The notes beneath the pieces were generated by a model, which did not search any database, was not told the DNA's origin, and saw only the letters and a program-made list of their open reading frames with translations. From NCBI GenBank assembly GCA_964607765.1, contig CAZSNT010000002.1:1-64000 (forward strand): a stretch of DNA of 64,000 nt, in the 5' to 3' direction. The first letter of the stretch is position 1. The number at the start of each line of letters is the position of its first letter. Made by a program: the position numbers and the translations under genes. The DNA is from CAZSNT01 sp964607765. GTDB taxonomy: Bacteria; Verrucomicrobiota; Lentisphaeria; Oligosphaerales; JABHEG01. Shown piece after piece: positions 23,887-32,913 of the stretch.

Positions 23887-24348
23887 ATGTATTGGCCTCC
23901 CGGTCTCATTGATCTGGATGCTCTACCCGAACACCTTCATCCGTGGTACGCCTACAATCAGGACCGGCCTGAGAGAGAGACCCGGCAGGACATCCTCCGG
24001 GAGGTCGTGGACGTCCTTGCCCGCATCATCGCCACCAAGCTCACGCAGCGTCAGCAGGACGTTCTCCTGCTCTACTACGCAGAGGGCCTCACGGAGACCC
24101 AGATCGCCACGCTACTGAAGATCTCCCAACCAACCGTTTCCCAGCACCTCACAGGCAAGAAGCGAGGGGAAAAGAAGGTGGGAGGAGCTCTCCGTAAGCT
24201 CCGGAATAGCATACGCCGAACATCCATGAGTGATGGCCTGTCTCGCAGGGACTTCAGGATAGTTCAGGTACTCAGCGGTCTACTCGAGGAGTCGCTCACA
24301 CGCCGTCGCGCTGCCGCGCTGTTCCGGAGCCTGCGAGCTGCGCCGTAA
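23887..24348 (+). CDS. Sigma70 region 4-like HTH regulator
   Basis: 153 residues. The central part LTQRQQDVLLLYYAEGLTET followed by QIATLLKISQPTVSQHL is the region-4 helix-turn-helix of sigma factors and LuxR-like proteins, then a Lys/Arg-rich linker. No region 2 is present, so it is not a complete sigma factor. It precedes the recombinase/ParB cluster by 109 bp and probably regulates it. No good ribosome binding site before ATG 23887. Confidence 0.72.
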   Translation: MYWPPGLIDLDALPEHLHPWYAYNQDRPERETRQDILREVVDVLARIIATKLTQRQQDVLLLYYAEGLTETQIATLLKISQPTVSQHLTGKKRGEKKVGGALRKLRNSIRRTSMSDGLSRRDFRIVQVLSGLLEESLTRRRAAALFRSLRAAP

Positions 24349-24457
24349 GATCTCCCCCGGGGATGATCCTTGGCCGACTTTCATCCAAAAGTGCCTATAA
24401 TTGCTTCCTATAGGTAGAAGCCCATCGCCATGCACGGCAAACACAGGACTGAACCCG

Positions 24458-25966
24458 GTGCCCATCCAGTGGACCAAACCCAAACGCCGGAGCAGACGAG
24501 CCGTCGCGTATTACCGGCACTCCGCGCAGGATCGGCAGGAGAACTCCGTCGAGATCCAACAGGACCAAGTGCGCGCCTTTGCTCGCGAGAACGACATCGA
24601 TATCGTCGACGAATTCGCTGATCGAGGCAAATCGGGCCTGTCCACAGAGGGTCGCCTCGAGTTCCAGGAGATGATCCGTGAATACATCGAGGGCAATAGG
24701 CACGAGATCGATTTCGTCCTGGTCCTCGATGTGAGCCGGTGGGGACGCTTCCAGGACACTGACCTCTCTGCGTACTACACGGGCCTGTGCTCCATCCACG
24801 GCATACGCGTAGTTTTCACGACCATCGGCTTCCCAAGGGACGATGATCTACTCCACGGACTGCAGCTCAGCATCGAGCGGTACCGTGCGGCCAGCTATAG
24901 CCGCGAGCTCAGCACGAAGGTCTTTAAGGGATGCGCGAAGATCGCCGAGCAGGGGTTCCGTACCGGTGGTGCAGCCCCCTATGGCTTTCGACGCCTTCTT
25001 CTCGACGAAAGCAGGGAGCCTGTTCAGGTGCTGGAGCGCGGCCAGAGGAAGAGCATCCAGAACCAACGCGTGACGCTGATCCCCGCGGAGGACGACGAAG
25101 TTGGGGTCGTGGTGCGCATCTTCGAACTGTTTGTTTCGCTTGGCCGGCGGCCGAAAGAGATAGCCCAGCAGCTGAATCGGGAAGGAGCCCTTTCGCCCGG
25201 CGGATCGTTGTGGAGCACGAGCTCGGTCGTCTCGATCCTCCGCAATGAAATCTACGCGGGGACGATGGTCTATAACAGGACGACTCAGCGCCTGAAGTCA
25301 CCCAGGACGCGCGTGCCTCCCGAAGAGTGGATACGCACCGAGGACGCCTTCCCTGCTCTGGTCCCCAGATCCGTTTTCCAGCAAGCCGCGGGGATTCTGG
25401 AGGAGCACGAGGAAAGACGCCGCTACCGGCACTCCACCGAAGGCATGACACAGCGACTGGGATCGCTCTTCGAGCGCTACGGCACGGTGAGCAGCAGACT
25501 GATAGCAGCGGATCCCGAGATGGTCTCCCCCGCTTCCTACGCGAAGCGATTCGGATCTCTGGCGATGGCCTACAACCGCGTCTATCAGGACGTGATTGAC
25601 GATCGACGTGCGGAAGTGATCGGGGTGATCAGGGAACGCGTGGAGCGGGTGGACGACTACGGCAGTTTCATTGTCCTGAACGATTTCATCAGCATGCACA
25701 TCCAGCCGGCCGTTCCTTTCCCAAATGGCTACGAGGCCTGTTGGGCCTTCAGGCCGGTGATGGACGCCGAGGTAGACATCACTCTGGGCGTCCCTCTCAC
25801 CAACGGCGGGACCTACGCGATCTTGGGCTACCTGCTTTTTGCGCGTCTCATGTGTCATGGGCGGACCATCAGTTTCACAACCACCTCCCCAGGTCGGTTC
25901 AGATTCCACTGCTACGACCTCAACAGTCTGATCGACACACTGCTCACGGAAGGAATTACCCCATGA
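24458..25966 (+). CDS. Large serine recombinase (resolvase/invertase plus recombinase domain)
   Basis: About 502 residues from GTG 24458; the frame is open to a TTG at 24401 and no ATG is available. The catalytic Ser lies in AYYRHSAQDRQENSVEIQ near residue 22, and VLVLDVSRWGRFQD carries the conserved Asp and Arg. The recombinase DNA-binding domain contains GAAPYGFRRL, LNREGALSPGG and LRNEIYAGTMVYNR. A further 120-residue C-terminal domain (PAVPFPNGYEACWAFRP onward) replaces the usual zinc ribbon/coiled coil. It catalyses site-specific integration or excision. The stop overlaps the ParB-like gene (ATGA), so the two are coupled. Confidence 0.9.
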   Translation: MPIQWTKPKRRSRRAVAYYRHSAQDRQENSVEIQQDQVRAFARENDIDIVDEFADRGKSGLSTEGRLEFQEMIREYIEGNRHEIDFVLVLDVSRWGRFQDTDLSAYYTGLCSIHGIRVVFTTIGFPRDDDLLHGLQLSIERYRAASYSRELSTKVFKGCAKIAEQGFRTGGAAPYGFRRLLLDESREPVQVLERGQRKSIQNQRVTLIPAEDDEVGVVVRIFELFVSLGRRPKEIAQQLNREGALSPGGSLWSTSSVVSILRNEIYAGTMVYNRTTQRLKSPRTRVPPEEWIRTEDAFPALVPRSVFQQAAGILEEHEERRRYRHSTEGMTQRLGSLFERYGTVSSRLIAADPEMVSPASYAKRFGSLAMAYNRVYQDVIDDRRAEVIGVIRERVERVDDYGSFIVLNDFISMHIQPAVPFPNGYEACWAFRPVMDAEVDITLGVPLTNGGTYAILGYLLFARLMCHGRTISFTTTSPGRFRFHCYDLNSLIDTLLTEGITP

Positions 25967-26841
25967 ACGCCAGAGTTGTGCCGATGGAGGAGCGCGAATA
26001 TCGGATGGTCCGCCTGGACGAAATCCGCGTGCTGAACAGCCGTGGACGCGACGAAGCACAGTTTGCCGAGAATGTCCGGAGCATAGAGACGTTGGGACTC
26101 CGAAAACCAATTGTAGTCAACCGCAGACGTCACAGCGCAACCGGTTTCTACGAGCTGGTGTGCGGCGAGGGACGCTTCATCGCCTATCAACGCCTTGGCA
26201 GGACTGAAATCCCTGCCGAAGTGATCAGCTGCAGCGACAAGACTGCGTTGGTGCTGGGATTGATCGAGAACATCGCCCGTGTTCCGCCTGGCACAATGTG
26301 GTTCGCGCACGAGCTCAAGAGGATGCACGACAGCGGGATGACGTACAAGAGGATCAGCCGGATCGTCGGGAAAGGGCACAACTGGGTCAGCAACTATGTC
26401 CACCTCGCTGCCCAAGGGGAAGAACGACTGATCAAAGGAGTGGAGCAGGGCCTGTTCCCCATCTCTTTCGCGGCCCAGGTTGCGCGCGCATCCGATGCTG
26501 ACATCCAGCATGTTCTGATGGATGCGTTCGACAGCGGGGTGATTGATGGGCACAATGTGGGCAAAGTGCGGACGCTTGTTGAGCTGCGCGTAAACAGGGG
26601 GAAGGAGCCCAGGCGACGTAAGGTCAAGTACACGCTCACGCAACTGAGGCGTGATCTGGGCCGCGTCAGGAAGGAGAAGGAGGATTTCGTTCGTGAAGCC
26701 AGCAACCGCGAGCGGCGCATGCTGATCCTCATCTCGGGCATGGAAGCCTTGTGGAATGACAGCGGATTCGCGCAACTCCTCGCGGAGGAGGGCATGTCCG
26801 ACCGTCCCTGCCTGCAGGGAGAGTATGGCAAGCGCCCGTGA
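25963..26841 (+). CDS. ParB/Spo0J-like protein coupled to the serine recombinase
   Basis: 292 residues. The N-terminal ParB domain has LVCGEGRFIAYQRLG and GLIENIARVPPG, equivalent to the CTP-binding GERRxxA and ENxxR boxes. An HTH (MTYKRISRIVGKGHNWVSNY) follows. The C-terminal third is basic and helical. The start overlaps the recombinase stop. No ParA is nearby, so a role as a partner of the recombinase, for example as directionality factor or synapsis regulator, is more likely than plasmid segregation; that is inference. Confidence 0.85.
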   Translation: MNARVVPMEEREYRMVRLDEIRVLNSRGRDEAQFAENVRSIETLGLRKPIVVNRRRHSATGFYELVCGEGRFIAYQRLGRTEIPAEVISCSDKTALVLGLIENIARVPPGTMWFAHELKRMHDSGMTYKRISRIVGKGHNWVSNYVHLAAQGEERLIKGVEQGLFPISFAAQVARASDADIQHVLMDAFDSGVIDGHNVGKVRTLVELRVNRGKEPRRRKVKYTLTQLRRDLGRVRKEKEDFVREASNRERRMLILISGMEALWNDSGFAQLLAEEGMSDRPCLQGEYGKRP

Positions 26842-26876
26842 CCAAGAGGATGCAGCAGGCCACCGGAGGAGCAATC

Positions 26877-27734
26877 ATGAGTGAGGCAGTTGACGTACAG
26901 GGACGAGACATCCAGCTGAGCCAGCTGATTCCCCTCAACGCACGGAAGATCGACCTACAGAAGAGCCGCGGCTACCGGAAGATCCTGTGCAGCATCAAGT
27001 CTGTTGGCATGATCGAGCCGCTTTCCGTCTACGAGGAGGATGGACGTTTCTTCATCCTGGATGGGTACCTGCGGTACATGGCCTGCAAGCAACTCGGGAT
27101 GGCGGAAATCCCGTGCATAGTGCACGATGAGAAAGAGGCTTACACGTTCAATCGCATGGTGAACCAGCTTTCCGGGCACCAAGAGATGAAGATGCTGCGG
27201 AAAGCGATGGAGAAGGTGGACAGGAAGGTCATTGCGGAGGCCTTCGGTCTGGCGACCATCCGCTACCGTTTATCGCCGAAGCTCCTGAAGAAGGTCCACC
27301 GGGATGTGGCACGGGCCTTCGAGGAGGACTTGATTAGCCGCAATGCTGTCAAGGAGCTGTCATCCGTCAAAATGCACCGCCAGGCGGAGATCGTGGCCGA
27401 AATGCGCCGTACCAGTGAATATTCTCTCAAGTTCATTCGGGCCATGATCCTGAACAGCGACCCGGACGACCGCATGCCAGGCGCTTTGAGAAGGAAAACA
27501 TGGACGCAGAACAGCAGACGGCACAGAGAGCTGACCGCGGCTCTGCGCGAAGCGGAGCAACAGCACGATTTCTACACCCGGCTCTACCGTGAATACACGA
27601 CCGACCTGCTGCGGATGGTGCCCTACGTCCGGAGGGTCATTACGAACCCGCGGCTGACGTCTTATCTGGAAGCGCACCACTCGACAACGCTGCAGGACTT
27701 CCGCTCGATCGTGTTCGAGGAGGCGGCAACCTGA
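26877..27734 (+). CDS. RepB-like plasmid partition protein (ParB N-domain plus RepB C-domain)
   Basis: 285 residues. ParB-like boxes are FILDGYLRYMACKQLGM and the degenerate YTFNRMVNQLSGHQEMKML. The C-terminal half resembles the RepB C-terminal family: RLSPKLLKKVHRDVARAFEE, SRNAVKELSSVKMHRQAEIV and YSLKFIRAMILNS. GGAGGA lies 6 nt before the ATG. It is the third member of a recombinase-ParB-RepB trio; I recall such trios on bacterial islands, but the pathway is not characterised to my knowledge. Two structured repeats follow it. Confidence 0.8.
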   Translation: MSEAVDVQGRDIQLSQLIPLNARKIDLQKSRGYRKILCSIKSVGMIEPLSVYEEDGRFFILDGYLRYMACKQLGMAEIPCIVHDEKEAYTFNRMVNQLSGHQEMKMLRKAMEKVDRKVIAEAFGLATIRYRLSPKLLKKVHRDVARAFEEDLISRNAVKELSSVKMHRQAEIVAEMRRTSEYSLKFIRAMILNSDPDDRMPGALRRKTWTQNSRRHRELTAALREAEQQHDFYTRLYREYTTDLLRMVPYVRRVITNPRLTSYLEAHHSTTLQDFRSIVFEEAAT

Positions 27735-27771
27735 TGATGAGGCATTGCAGCGGGCCTCTTGGGTGCTACGG

Positions 27772-27960
27772 TATACCCAAGACCACCGTCAAGGTGGCCA
27801 GCTCGGCTTGTCTTAGCCCCTTCCCCTTATCTACAAGTGGGCACAGGCCGGCTGATTGCTGTCCGGGGAGTTCCCCATTCCCGCTAACGGGTGGCAATTG
27901 CCCCGTTGCGTCTACCCAATTCACTCATCCCGAATCCAGGCGTAGCGGGGCTCCTTCTTC
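27772..27960 (+). ncRNA. Structured RNA-like element, tandem copy 1
   Basis: Hairpin CCACC 27783-27787 with GGTGG 27793-27797, then GGCCAGCT, and a 12-bp helix CCCCGTTGCGTC 27901-27912 with GGCGTAGCGGGG 27939-27950 that uses three G-U pairs, ending in a pyrimidine tract. Copy 2 has the same parts with fully Watson-Crick versions, so pairing is maintained. Confidence 0.5.
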
Positions 27961-28003
27961 TCTTTGCTCGCGGTTGAAACGCCAGCTCCCTGCACTACAA
28001 TAG

Positions 28004-28181
28004 TCTCAAGCCCACCCTTCGGGGTGGCCAGCTTGCTTGCTGCAACAGCAGCAGACAAAGAGCAAGCTACTTGTCGCCCTCGGGCCTACTTCGCAACTTC
28101 GTTCATAGGGCGGCAATGCCCCGCTGCATCTCCTCCCCCCCTCTTCCCCTGATGCAGCGGGGCTCTTTCTCTTTCGCTTTC
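28004..28181 (+). ncRNA. Structured RNA-like element, tandem copy 2
   Basis: CCACCC 28012-28017 with GGGTGG 28022-28027 closes a TTCG tetraloop. AGCTTGCT and AGCAAGCT pair nearby, as do CGCCCT and AGGGCG. The closing helix is CCCCGCTGCATC 28119-28130 with GATGCAGCGGGG 28151-28162, followed by a CTCTTTCTCTTTC tract that could terminate transcription. Confidence 0.5.
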
Positions 28182-28689
28182 TGCGGCGTTGGTTGCGTGT
28201 TCCCGGCTGGCGTCTCCTCGGCGACGTTCTTGCGGCAATGGTCAGTCACGAAGCCCAGCGCACGGTACCGCTTCCCGGTCTATCATGGTCGAAGCGATAC
28301 CTAGTGGGCTCGCACGCTTCTGCTACTGATTCCTGATTGCGATTTGGCTCTCGAGTTGACTTGTGGGATTCCTGAACTCTAGTACATATTCACTCAGAAT
28401 CGCCAGTTTGCGGCGGGACGAGGTGGAAGGATGCGCCTTGACTCTAAGTGGGATAGTCAAGGCGGATGGTTATGGGACAATGGCGTAGGAATGTCCTCGC
28501 TATAGGCGACCACGAGAGTTAGGGGCAATCCGTACCGGTGACGTGTCGCGATCTACGCGCACAGCGCAGTCGATTCCTTAGTCGGTCTGCAGAACAGAGT
28601 TGCCGTGTGTCCGGACACTCTCGAGGTCCGCGTGAAGCCGCTTCTTAATCGATCGGCGAGCAGGGGACTGTCACGGAAGGAGAAAGCAG
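28182..28689. other. Intergenic region before the secretion operon, with promoter-like site and hairpin
   Basis: No gene is supported in these 508 bp. A weak TTGACT (28356-28361) and TAGTAC (28380-28385) pair could start the long operon, giving a leader of about 300 nt. Inside that leader is a 10-bp hairpin CGCCTTGACT (28434-28443) with AGTCAAGGCG (28455-28464). This region is also the boundary between the mobile element and the secretion locus. Confidence 0.4.
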
Positions 28690-31600
28690 ATGGGGTCTTC
28701 TGGATGCTTTGCGCGTGCGCTATCGGGAATGCTACTGGTGATGGTCGGGCTCAACGCGTATGGGCAAGATCCTCCAGCGCGAACGGGCAGCGGCGGGCTG
28801 TCGGGAAAGCCTTGGTACGAGCGAATTCTCGCGCCGGGCACCACGCCGGCTGAACGGAAACTGGCCAGTCGTGAGGCCGCGCTTGAAAAGGCGAAAGAAC
28901 GTCTCGCGGCTGCAGAAGACCAATTGGTAGAAGCCAGATCAGCGGAGTCGGCTCTCAACACCGAGTTGGCGAAGCTCCAGGCTGAACGTAAGGCGCTTGC
29001 GCCTGACTCCGGCGTGGCACAGCCCCAAGCTGAGACGCGAGCTGTTGCTGCTGTAAACGCCGCAGACGCCAAACTGAAGACAGCTGAGAAACGGCTGGAG
29101 GAGGAGGAGAACGCCGCCGCAGGAAAGCAGAAGGCAGTTGCGCTCGCGAAAGAGATGGTGGAACAGCGCGAGGCTGCTGTGGACGATGCCGAAGGAGCAT
29201 TGGCTCAAGCCACCAAAGCGGAGAAGAAGGCGACCGAGGGGGCGGGGGCGGCACTTGCTGATGCAGAGCACAATCTTGCGGATGCACAGGAGGACTACGA
29301 GAAGGCACAGAGCGCGGCCAGACAGGCACGGGAGGAAGTGCAGGAGCTGACTCAACAGCTGAAAGAGGCAGATTCGGCGAAGGGGAAGGAACGTGTTGCC
29401 CGCAAGCTCGAGAAGGCGCGTGAACGCTTGACAGCGGCTGACGCCCAGGTCAGCGGCGAGGCATCAGCTGTCAAGGACGCCGAGAAGTCCGTTGCTGAGA
29501 AGCGGACAGCTGTGAAATCAACCCGGCAGGCGGCAGCAGAGGGAGTCCAGGCGGCACAGGAACGCGTTCGTTCCCAGCAGAAGGCTCTGGAGGCCGCACA
29601 GCTGCAGGTTAAGAAGGCGGAAACTGCCCTCGAAGCCGCGGCTGCCAGCGTCGAGGCTGCAGAGGCCGAGGTCGCTGATGTGAAGTCCTTGCTGAAAGGC
29701 GCCCTCAAGAGCCAGAAGAAGGCGGCCCGGGAAGCAGCTCGTGACGAGACCGTTAGGCGTTGTCGCCAACTGGATCTGGAGATCACCCAGCTGCAGGAGA
29801 AAACTGAAGTCGCGCGTGCTCGCGTTGCTGTCGCCGGCAATGGAGTCACCGCGTCGCGCTCAGCAGTCGCTGATGCTGAGGAGGCCGTAAAGGTCGCTCG
29901 CAAGCAGTTGGCGGAGGCAGAGCGTGAGGCCGCGGCCGCAGCCGCTCGTGAGGAGAAGGAGCGTGCTGAGGCAGAGAAGTTGGCCCAGATTGAGCGGGAC
30001 ATCGGCAAGGCCCGGAAGGACGTGGCAGAGGCAAAGAACGCCCTCGTCAAAGCCAAAGGGCAGCAGGCAGATGCTCAAGCGGAGCTCGATGCCCTATCTT
30101 CTGCTGGGAAGGCGACGCCAAGCTCCGACGCACTGCAAGAGCAGCTAGCCACGGCCAACACGGAATCCGACAAGGCTGCCGCCGCACTGGCAAAGGCAAA
30201 ACAGCAGCTGGCTGAAGCCCAGAAGGAACTTGCCGATAGGGCGGCGGCGGTCCCTGGGCTGAAGGACGCAGCCAAGGCTGCCGCTGCAGAACTGGCTGAC
30301 GCCCGCACCCACGCCCGCAAACAAGCCAAGGAGCCAGCAGCAACCGTCACCCAGAGAGAGAAAGAGGCGGCCGCGGCAGATAAGAAGCTGCAGGCCGTCC
30401 GGGGTGAGCTTGCAGAGCTCAAAGAGGACAGACAGGACGTCACAGCTGCAGTGGCCGAAACCCAGAAGGCGTTGGCGTCTGCCGAAACGGATCGTGCCAA
30501 GAAGAAGCTAACGGCCAAGGTTGCGAAAGCCCGGGAGAAGTTGGAGGAAGCAACCGGCCGCGTTCGGGACTGCGAAGCGAAGGCAACTGCAGCTGAGCGT
30601 GAACGTGCGGCGGCCCAACGTGCGGTGGAAGAGGCGAAGAACGCTCTCAACGGCGCTACCGGAGCCAGTAGGAAGACCGTGGCCGCTGCCGAGAGCAAGG
30701 ACGCCGCCGCGGCACAGAATCTTGCGGATGCAGAAAGCAAGCTCATGGCCGCGAGGGAACGACTCGAGGAGTTGGAGCAGACAGTTGACAGTACTGAAGA
30801 CGAACGGGTTGCCGCAGCGAAACGCGTGGCGTCCATTGAGGGTCAGCTCGCCCCAGGCTCCCGCTTCCTCAAGGCTCAAGCCAGAGCCGAGTCCGAGTTG
30901 GCGGAAGCTCGCGCGCAGGCTGGCGCGGCAGCAACGGCAGCAGAGCAGGCTGCAACCGCCCTGAAAGCAGCCGAAGAGAAGTTGGCGGGCTTGGTAGCCA
31001 CGGCCGGCGATCTTCGTCCCGCCGCGCCCAGCACTGAGCCCACCGTTTCCGCCAGTACAGAAGTCGGGTCTGGCGGGAGCGTTGTTACTTCCGTCGAAAT
31101 CAGGGATAAGCATGGGCTGCTCGATTCCGTCCTAACCGACGGCTGGCAGATTCCCTTCCGAGAGAGGAGTCTGGCTGATGAACTGCGCGACGAACTGGAG
31201 GGGCAGCGAGCAGATAGCGCCCGTCTGGGGGCGATCTGCAGCAAGTACCAGAAGAAACTCGTCGAAGCCCAGTTCTTCCTGGCATCTGTGGCTCCGGCGG
31301 TCACGTCCAGCGAGGACCTGAAGAGCGGCCGGGCAGTCGTGATTGTTACCAGTCCGACGGTTGGCGAGTGCAGTTTCTTCGAGGAAGTGCTGCCCGAGCC
31401 CGACCGCACATGGCAATTCTGGCGCAAGAAGTTCTACACCCAATGGGGTGAGCCTGCTCCAGCAGGGGAGCCCAAGAGAGTGCCGTATGAGGGCACGTTC
31501 TTCAGCGAGAAACAGCTGCGCAGCCGGCTGGCCCGGAACGTGGGCGAGCCTTTCAACTACAAGACATTCTTCCGTGATGTCTACGCTCTCAATACGATCC

Positions 31601-32871
31601 CGGATCTGACGCTCAGTGGGAACCTGCGTGTAAAAGCGGACCCGCGGACGCGCGTGCTCCAGTCGGTTGATACCGATTTCATGGTGGAGGAAGACATCCC
31701 GCTGCATCTTGCCCTATCGATCGACAACTCGGGCACAGAGGTGACCGATCGCTGGCGCGGTTCCGCCCGCATCCAGTATCTGAACCTGACGAAGCGCTTC
31801 GATGTGCTTTCCGCGGACTTCGGTTCGAGCCCGGACGGCAGCTATTACTGGGCGTCGGGCAGCTACTACTGTCCGTTGCCGACTCCATGGAACAGTTCTC
31901 TCACGCTCTACGCGAGCCGCACTTGGGTGGACATCAACGAAATCGCGCAGCAGACCGATGCCGAGTCTGACGGACGGACCTACGGCCTGCAACTGCGTTC
32001 GACTTTGATACCGATGCGGAAGCGCGAAATCGCCCTCAATCTCGGGGTCTCTCACCGGACTACCGAGAATATGACCGCTGTCGGTGTGGTTCAATCCGAG
32101 GTCAAGACGACCTACACGCCAGGCATTGTGGGACTCGAGTACTTTGACAAGGAGGCTGACATCCTCGGCGGCCGCACGTTCCTGGCTGGTTCCGTCCTCT
32201 TCAGTCGCGAGTGGTGGTTGGACTCCGATGACAACGCTGAGTTTAACCGTGCTCGCGTCGGCGCCAGCCCGGACTTCACGGTCTACAAGTACAAAGGGGC
32301 ACGAGTTCAGAAGCTCGGCTGGGGTGAGGGCCCGAAGTGGCTGCTCTACGCCAAAGTGGAGGGGCAGTATACCAGGAACCCGTTGGTGCCCACCGAGCAG
32401 TTGGCTATCGGCGGCATGAATTCTGTGCGTGGTTACGAGGAGCGGGAGGCCCTGGGTGACATCGGCGTGAACGCCTCTGTCGAGCTGCGCACGCCATTGC
32501 TGAGCCACCGGAGCTTGGATCCGCGCAAGGTCTGGTTAGCCGTCACCGATCGATGGTTCGACGAGGTCAAGGAAGACCAGGGCGAACTCAGACGGGAAAT
32601 CAGCACAGCCAAGAAAGACCCCTTTGACACGATTCAGTTCCTGGCGTTTTTTGATGCCGGTTCTGTCTATCGGCATGAGCCGCAGCCGGGTGAGTACCGG
32701 AAAGCCGACATGCTCAGCGTCGGCGCGGGAATGCGTGTCTCTTTCTGGAACCGGCTCCAACTCCGAGTCGACTACGGGTACCCGCTCGAGGACACGTCGG
32801 ACGACGGCATCGAGCGGACGGAGGCAAGTGAGAACGGTCGCGTGCACGTCAAACTCGAGACCCAGTTCTAG
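28690..32871 (+). CDS. TpsB/FhaC-type outer-membrane transporter with a giant periplasmic coiled coil
   Basis: 1393 residues. A signal peptide (about 1-25) is followed by some 700 residues of Ala/Glu/Lys/Gln-rich heptads (about 50-780), then a POTRA-like region (YALNTIPDLTLSGNLRVKAD) and a beta-barrel whose signature is IGGMNSVRGYEEREALGD, the conserved VRGY/F motif of Omp85/TpsB proteins. The last residue is Phe, as in most outer-membrane barrels. Usual TpsB proteins are about 550 residues; the coiled coil is an addition that could span the periplasm. AAGGAGA lies before the ATG. The TpsA gene follows 42 bp downstream and is the likely substrate. Confidence 0.88.
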   Translation: MGSSGCFARALSGMLLVMVGLNAYGQDPPARTGSGGLSGKPWYERILAPGTTPAERKLASREAALEKAKERLAAAEDQLVEARSAESALNTELAKLQAERKALAPDSGVAQPQAETRAVAAVNAADAKLKTAEKRLEEEENAAAGKQKAVALAKEMVEQREAAVDDAEGALAQATKAEKKATEGAGAALADAEHNLADAQEDYEKAQSAARQAREEVQELTQQLKEADSAKGKERVARKLEKARERLTAADAQVSGEASAVKDAEKSVAEKRTAVKSTRQAAAEGVQAAQERVRSQQKALEAAQLQVKKAETALEAAAASVEAAEAEVADVKSLLKGALKSQKKAAREAARDETVRRCRQLDLEITQLQEKTEVARARVAVAGNGVTASRSAVADAEEAVKVARKQLAEAEREAAAAAAREEKERAEAEKLAQIERDIGKARKDVAEAKNALVKAKGQQADAQAELDALSSAGKATPSSDALQEQLATANTESDKAAAALAKAKQQLAEAQKELADRAAAVPGLKDAAKAAAAELADARTHARKQAKEPAATVTQREKEAAAADKKLQAVRGELAELKEDRQDVTAAVAETQKALASAETDRAKKKLTAKVAKAREKLEEATGRVRDCEAKATAAERERAAAQRAVEEAKNALNGATGASRKTVAAAESKDAAAAQNLADAESKLMAARERLEELEQTVDSTEDERVAAAKRVASIEGQLAPGSRFLKAQARAESELAEARAQAGAAATAAEQAATALKAAEEKLAGLVATAGDLRPAAPSTEPTVSASTEVGSGGSVVTSVEIRDKHGLLDSVLTDGWQIPFRERSLADELRDELEGQRADSARLGAICSKYQKKLVEAQFFLASVAPAVTSSEDLKSGRAVVIVTSPTVGECSFFEEVLPEPDRTWQFWRKKFYTQWGEPAPAGEPKRVPYEGTFFSEKQLRSRLARNVGEPFNYKTFFRDVYALNTIPDLTLSGNLRVKADPRTRVLQSVDTDFMVEEDIPLHLALSIDNSGTEVTDRWRGSARIQYLNLTKRFDVLSADFGSSPDGSYYWASGSYYCPLPTPWNSSLTLYASRTWVDINEIAQQTDAESDGRTYGLQLRSTLIPMRKREIALNLGVSHRTTENMTAVGVVQSEVKTTYTPGIVGLEYFDKEADILGGRTFLAGSVLFSREWWLDSDDNAEFNRARVGASPDFTVYKYKGARVQKLGWGEGPKWLLYAKVEGQYTRNPLVPTEQLAIGGMNSVRGYEEREALGDIGVNASVELRTPLLSHRSLDPRKVWLAVTDRWFDEVKEDQGELRREISTAKKDPFDTIQFLAFFDAGSVYRHEPQPGEYRKADMLSVGAGMRVSFWNRLQLRVDYGYPLEDTSDDGIERTEASENGRVHVKLETQF

Positions 32872-32913
32872 GAAGTAAAGGAAGGCATCGCCCACTCGGC
32901 GAGGAATATGCAA

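Noticed and set aside
23693..24118. 141-codon frame before the sigma-like gene
   Set aside because: Runs through the hairpin and out of frame into the HTH gene; no ribosome binding site.
28430..28530. Cyclic-di-GMP-type riboswitch
   Set aside because: Only generic hairpins are present; the conserved receptor positions are not recognisable.
29352..30836. Long Ser/Ala-rich minus-strand frames opposite the coiled coil of TpsB
   Set aside because: Mirror of Ala/Glu/Lys heptads; composition typical of antisense shadows.
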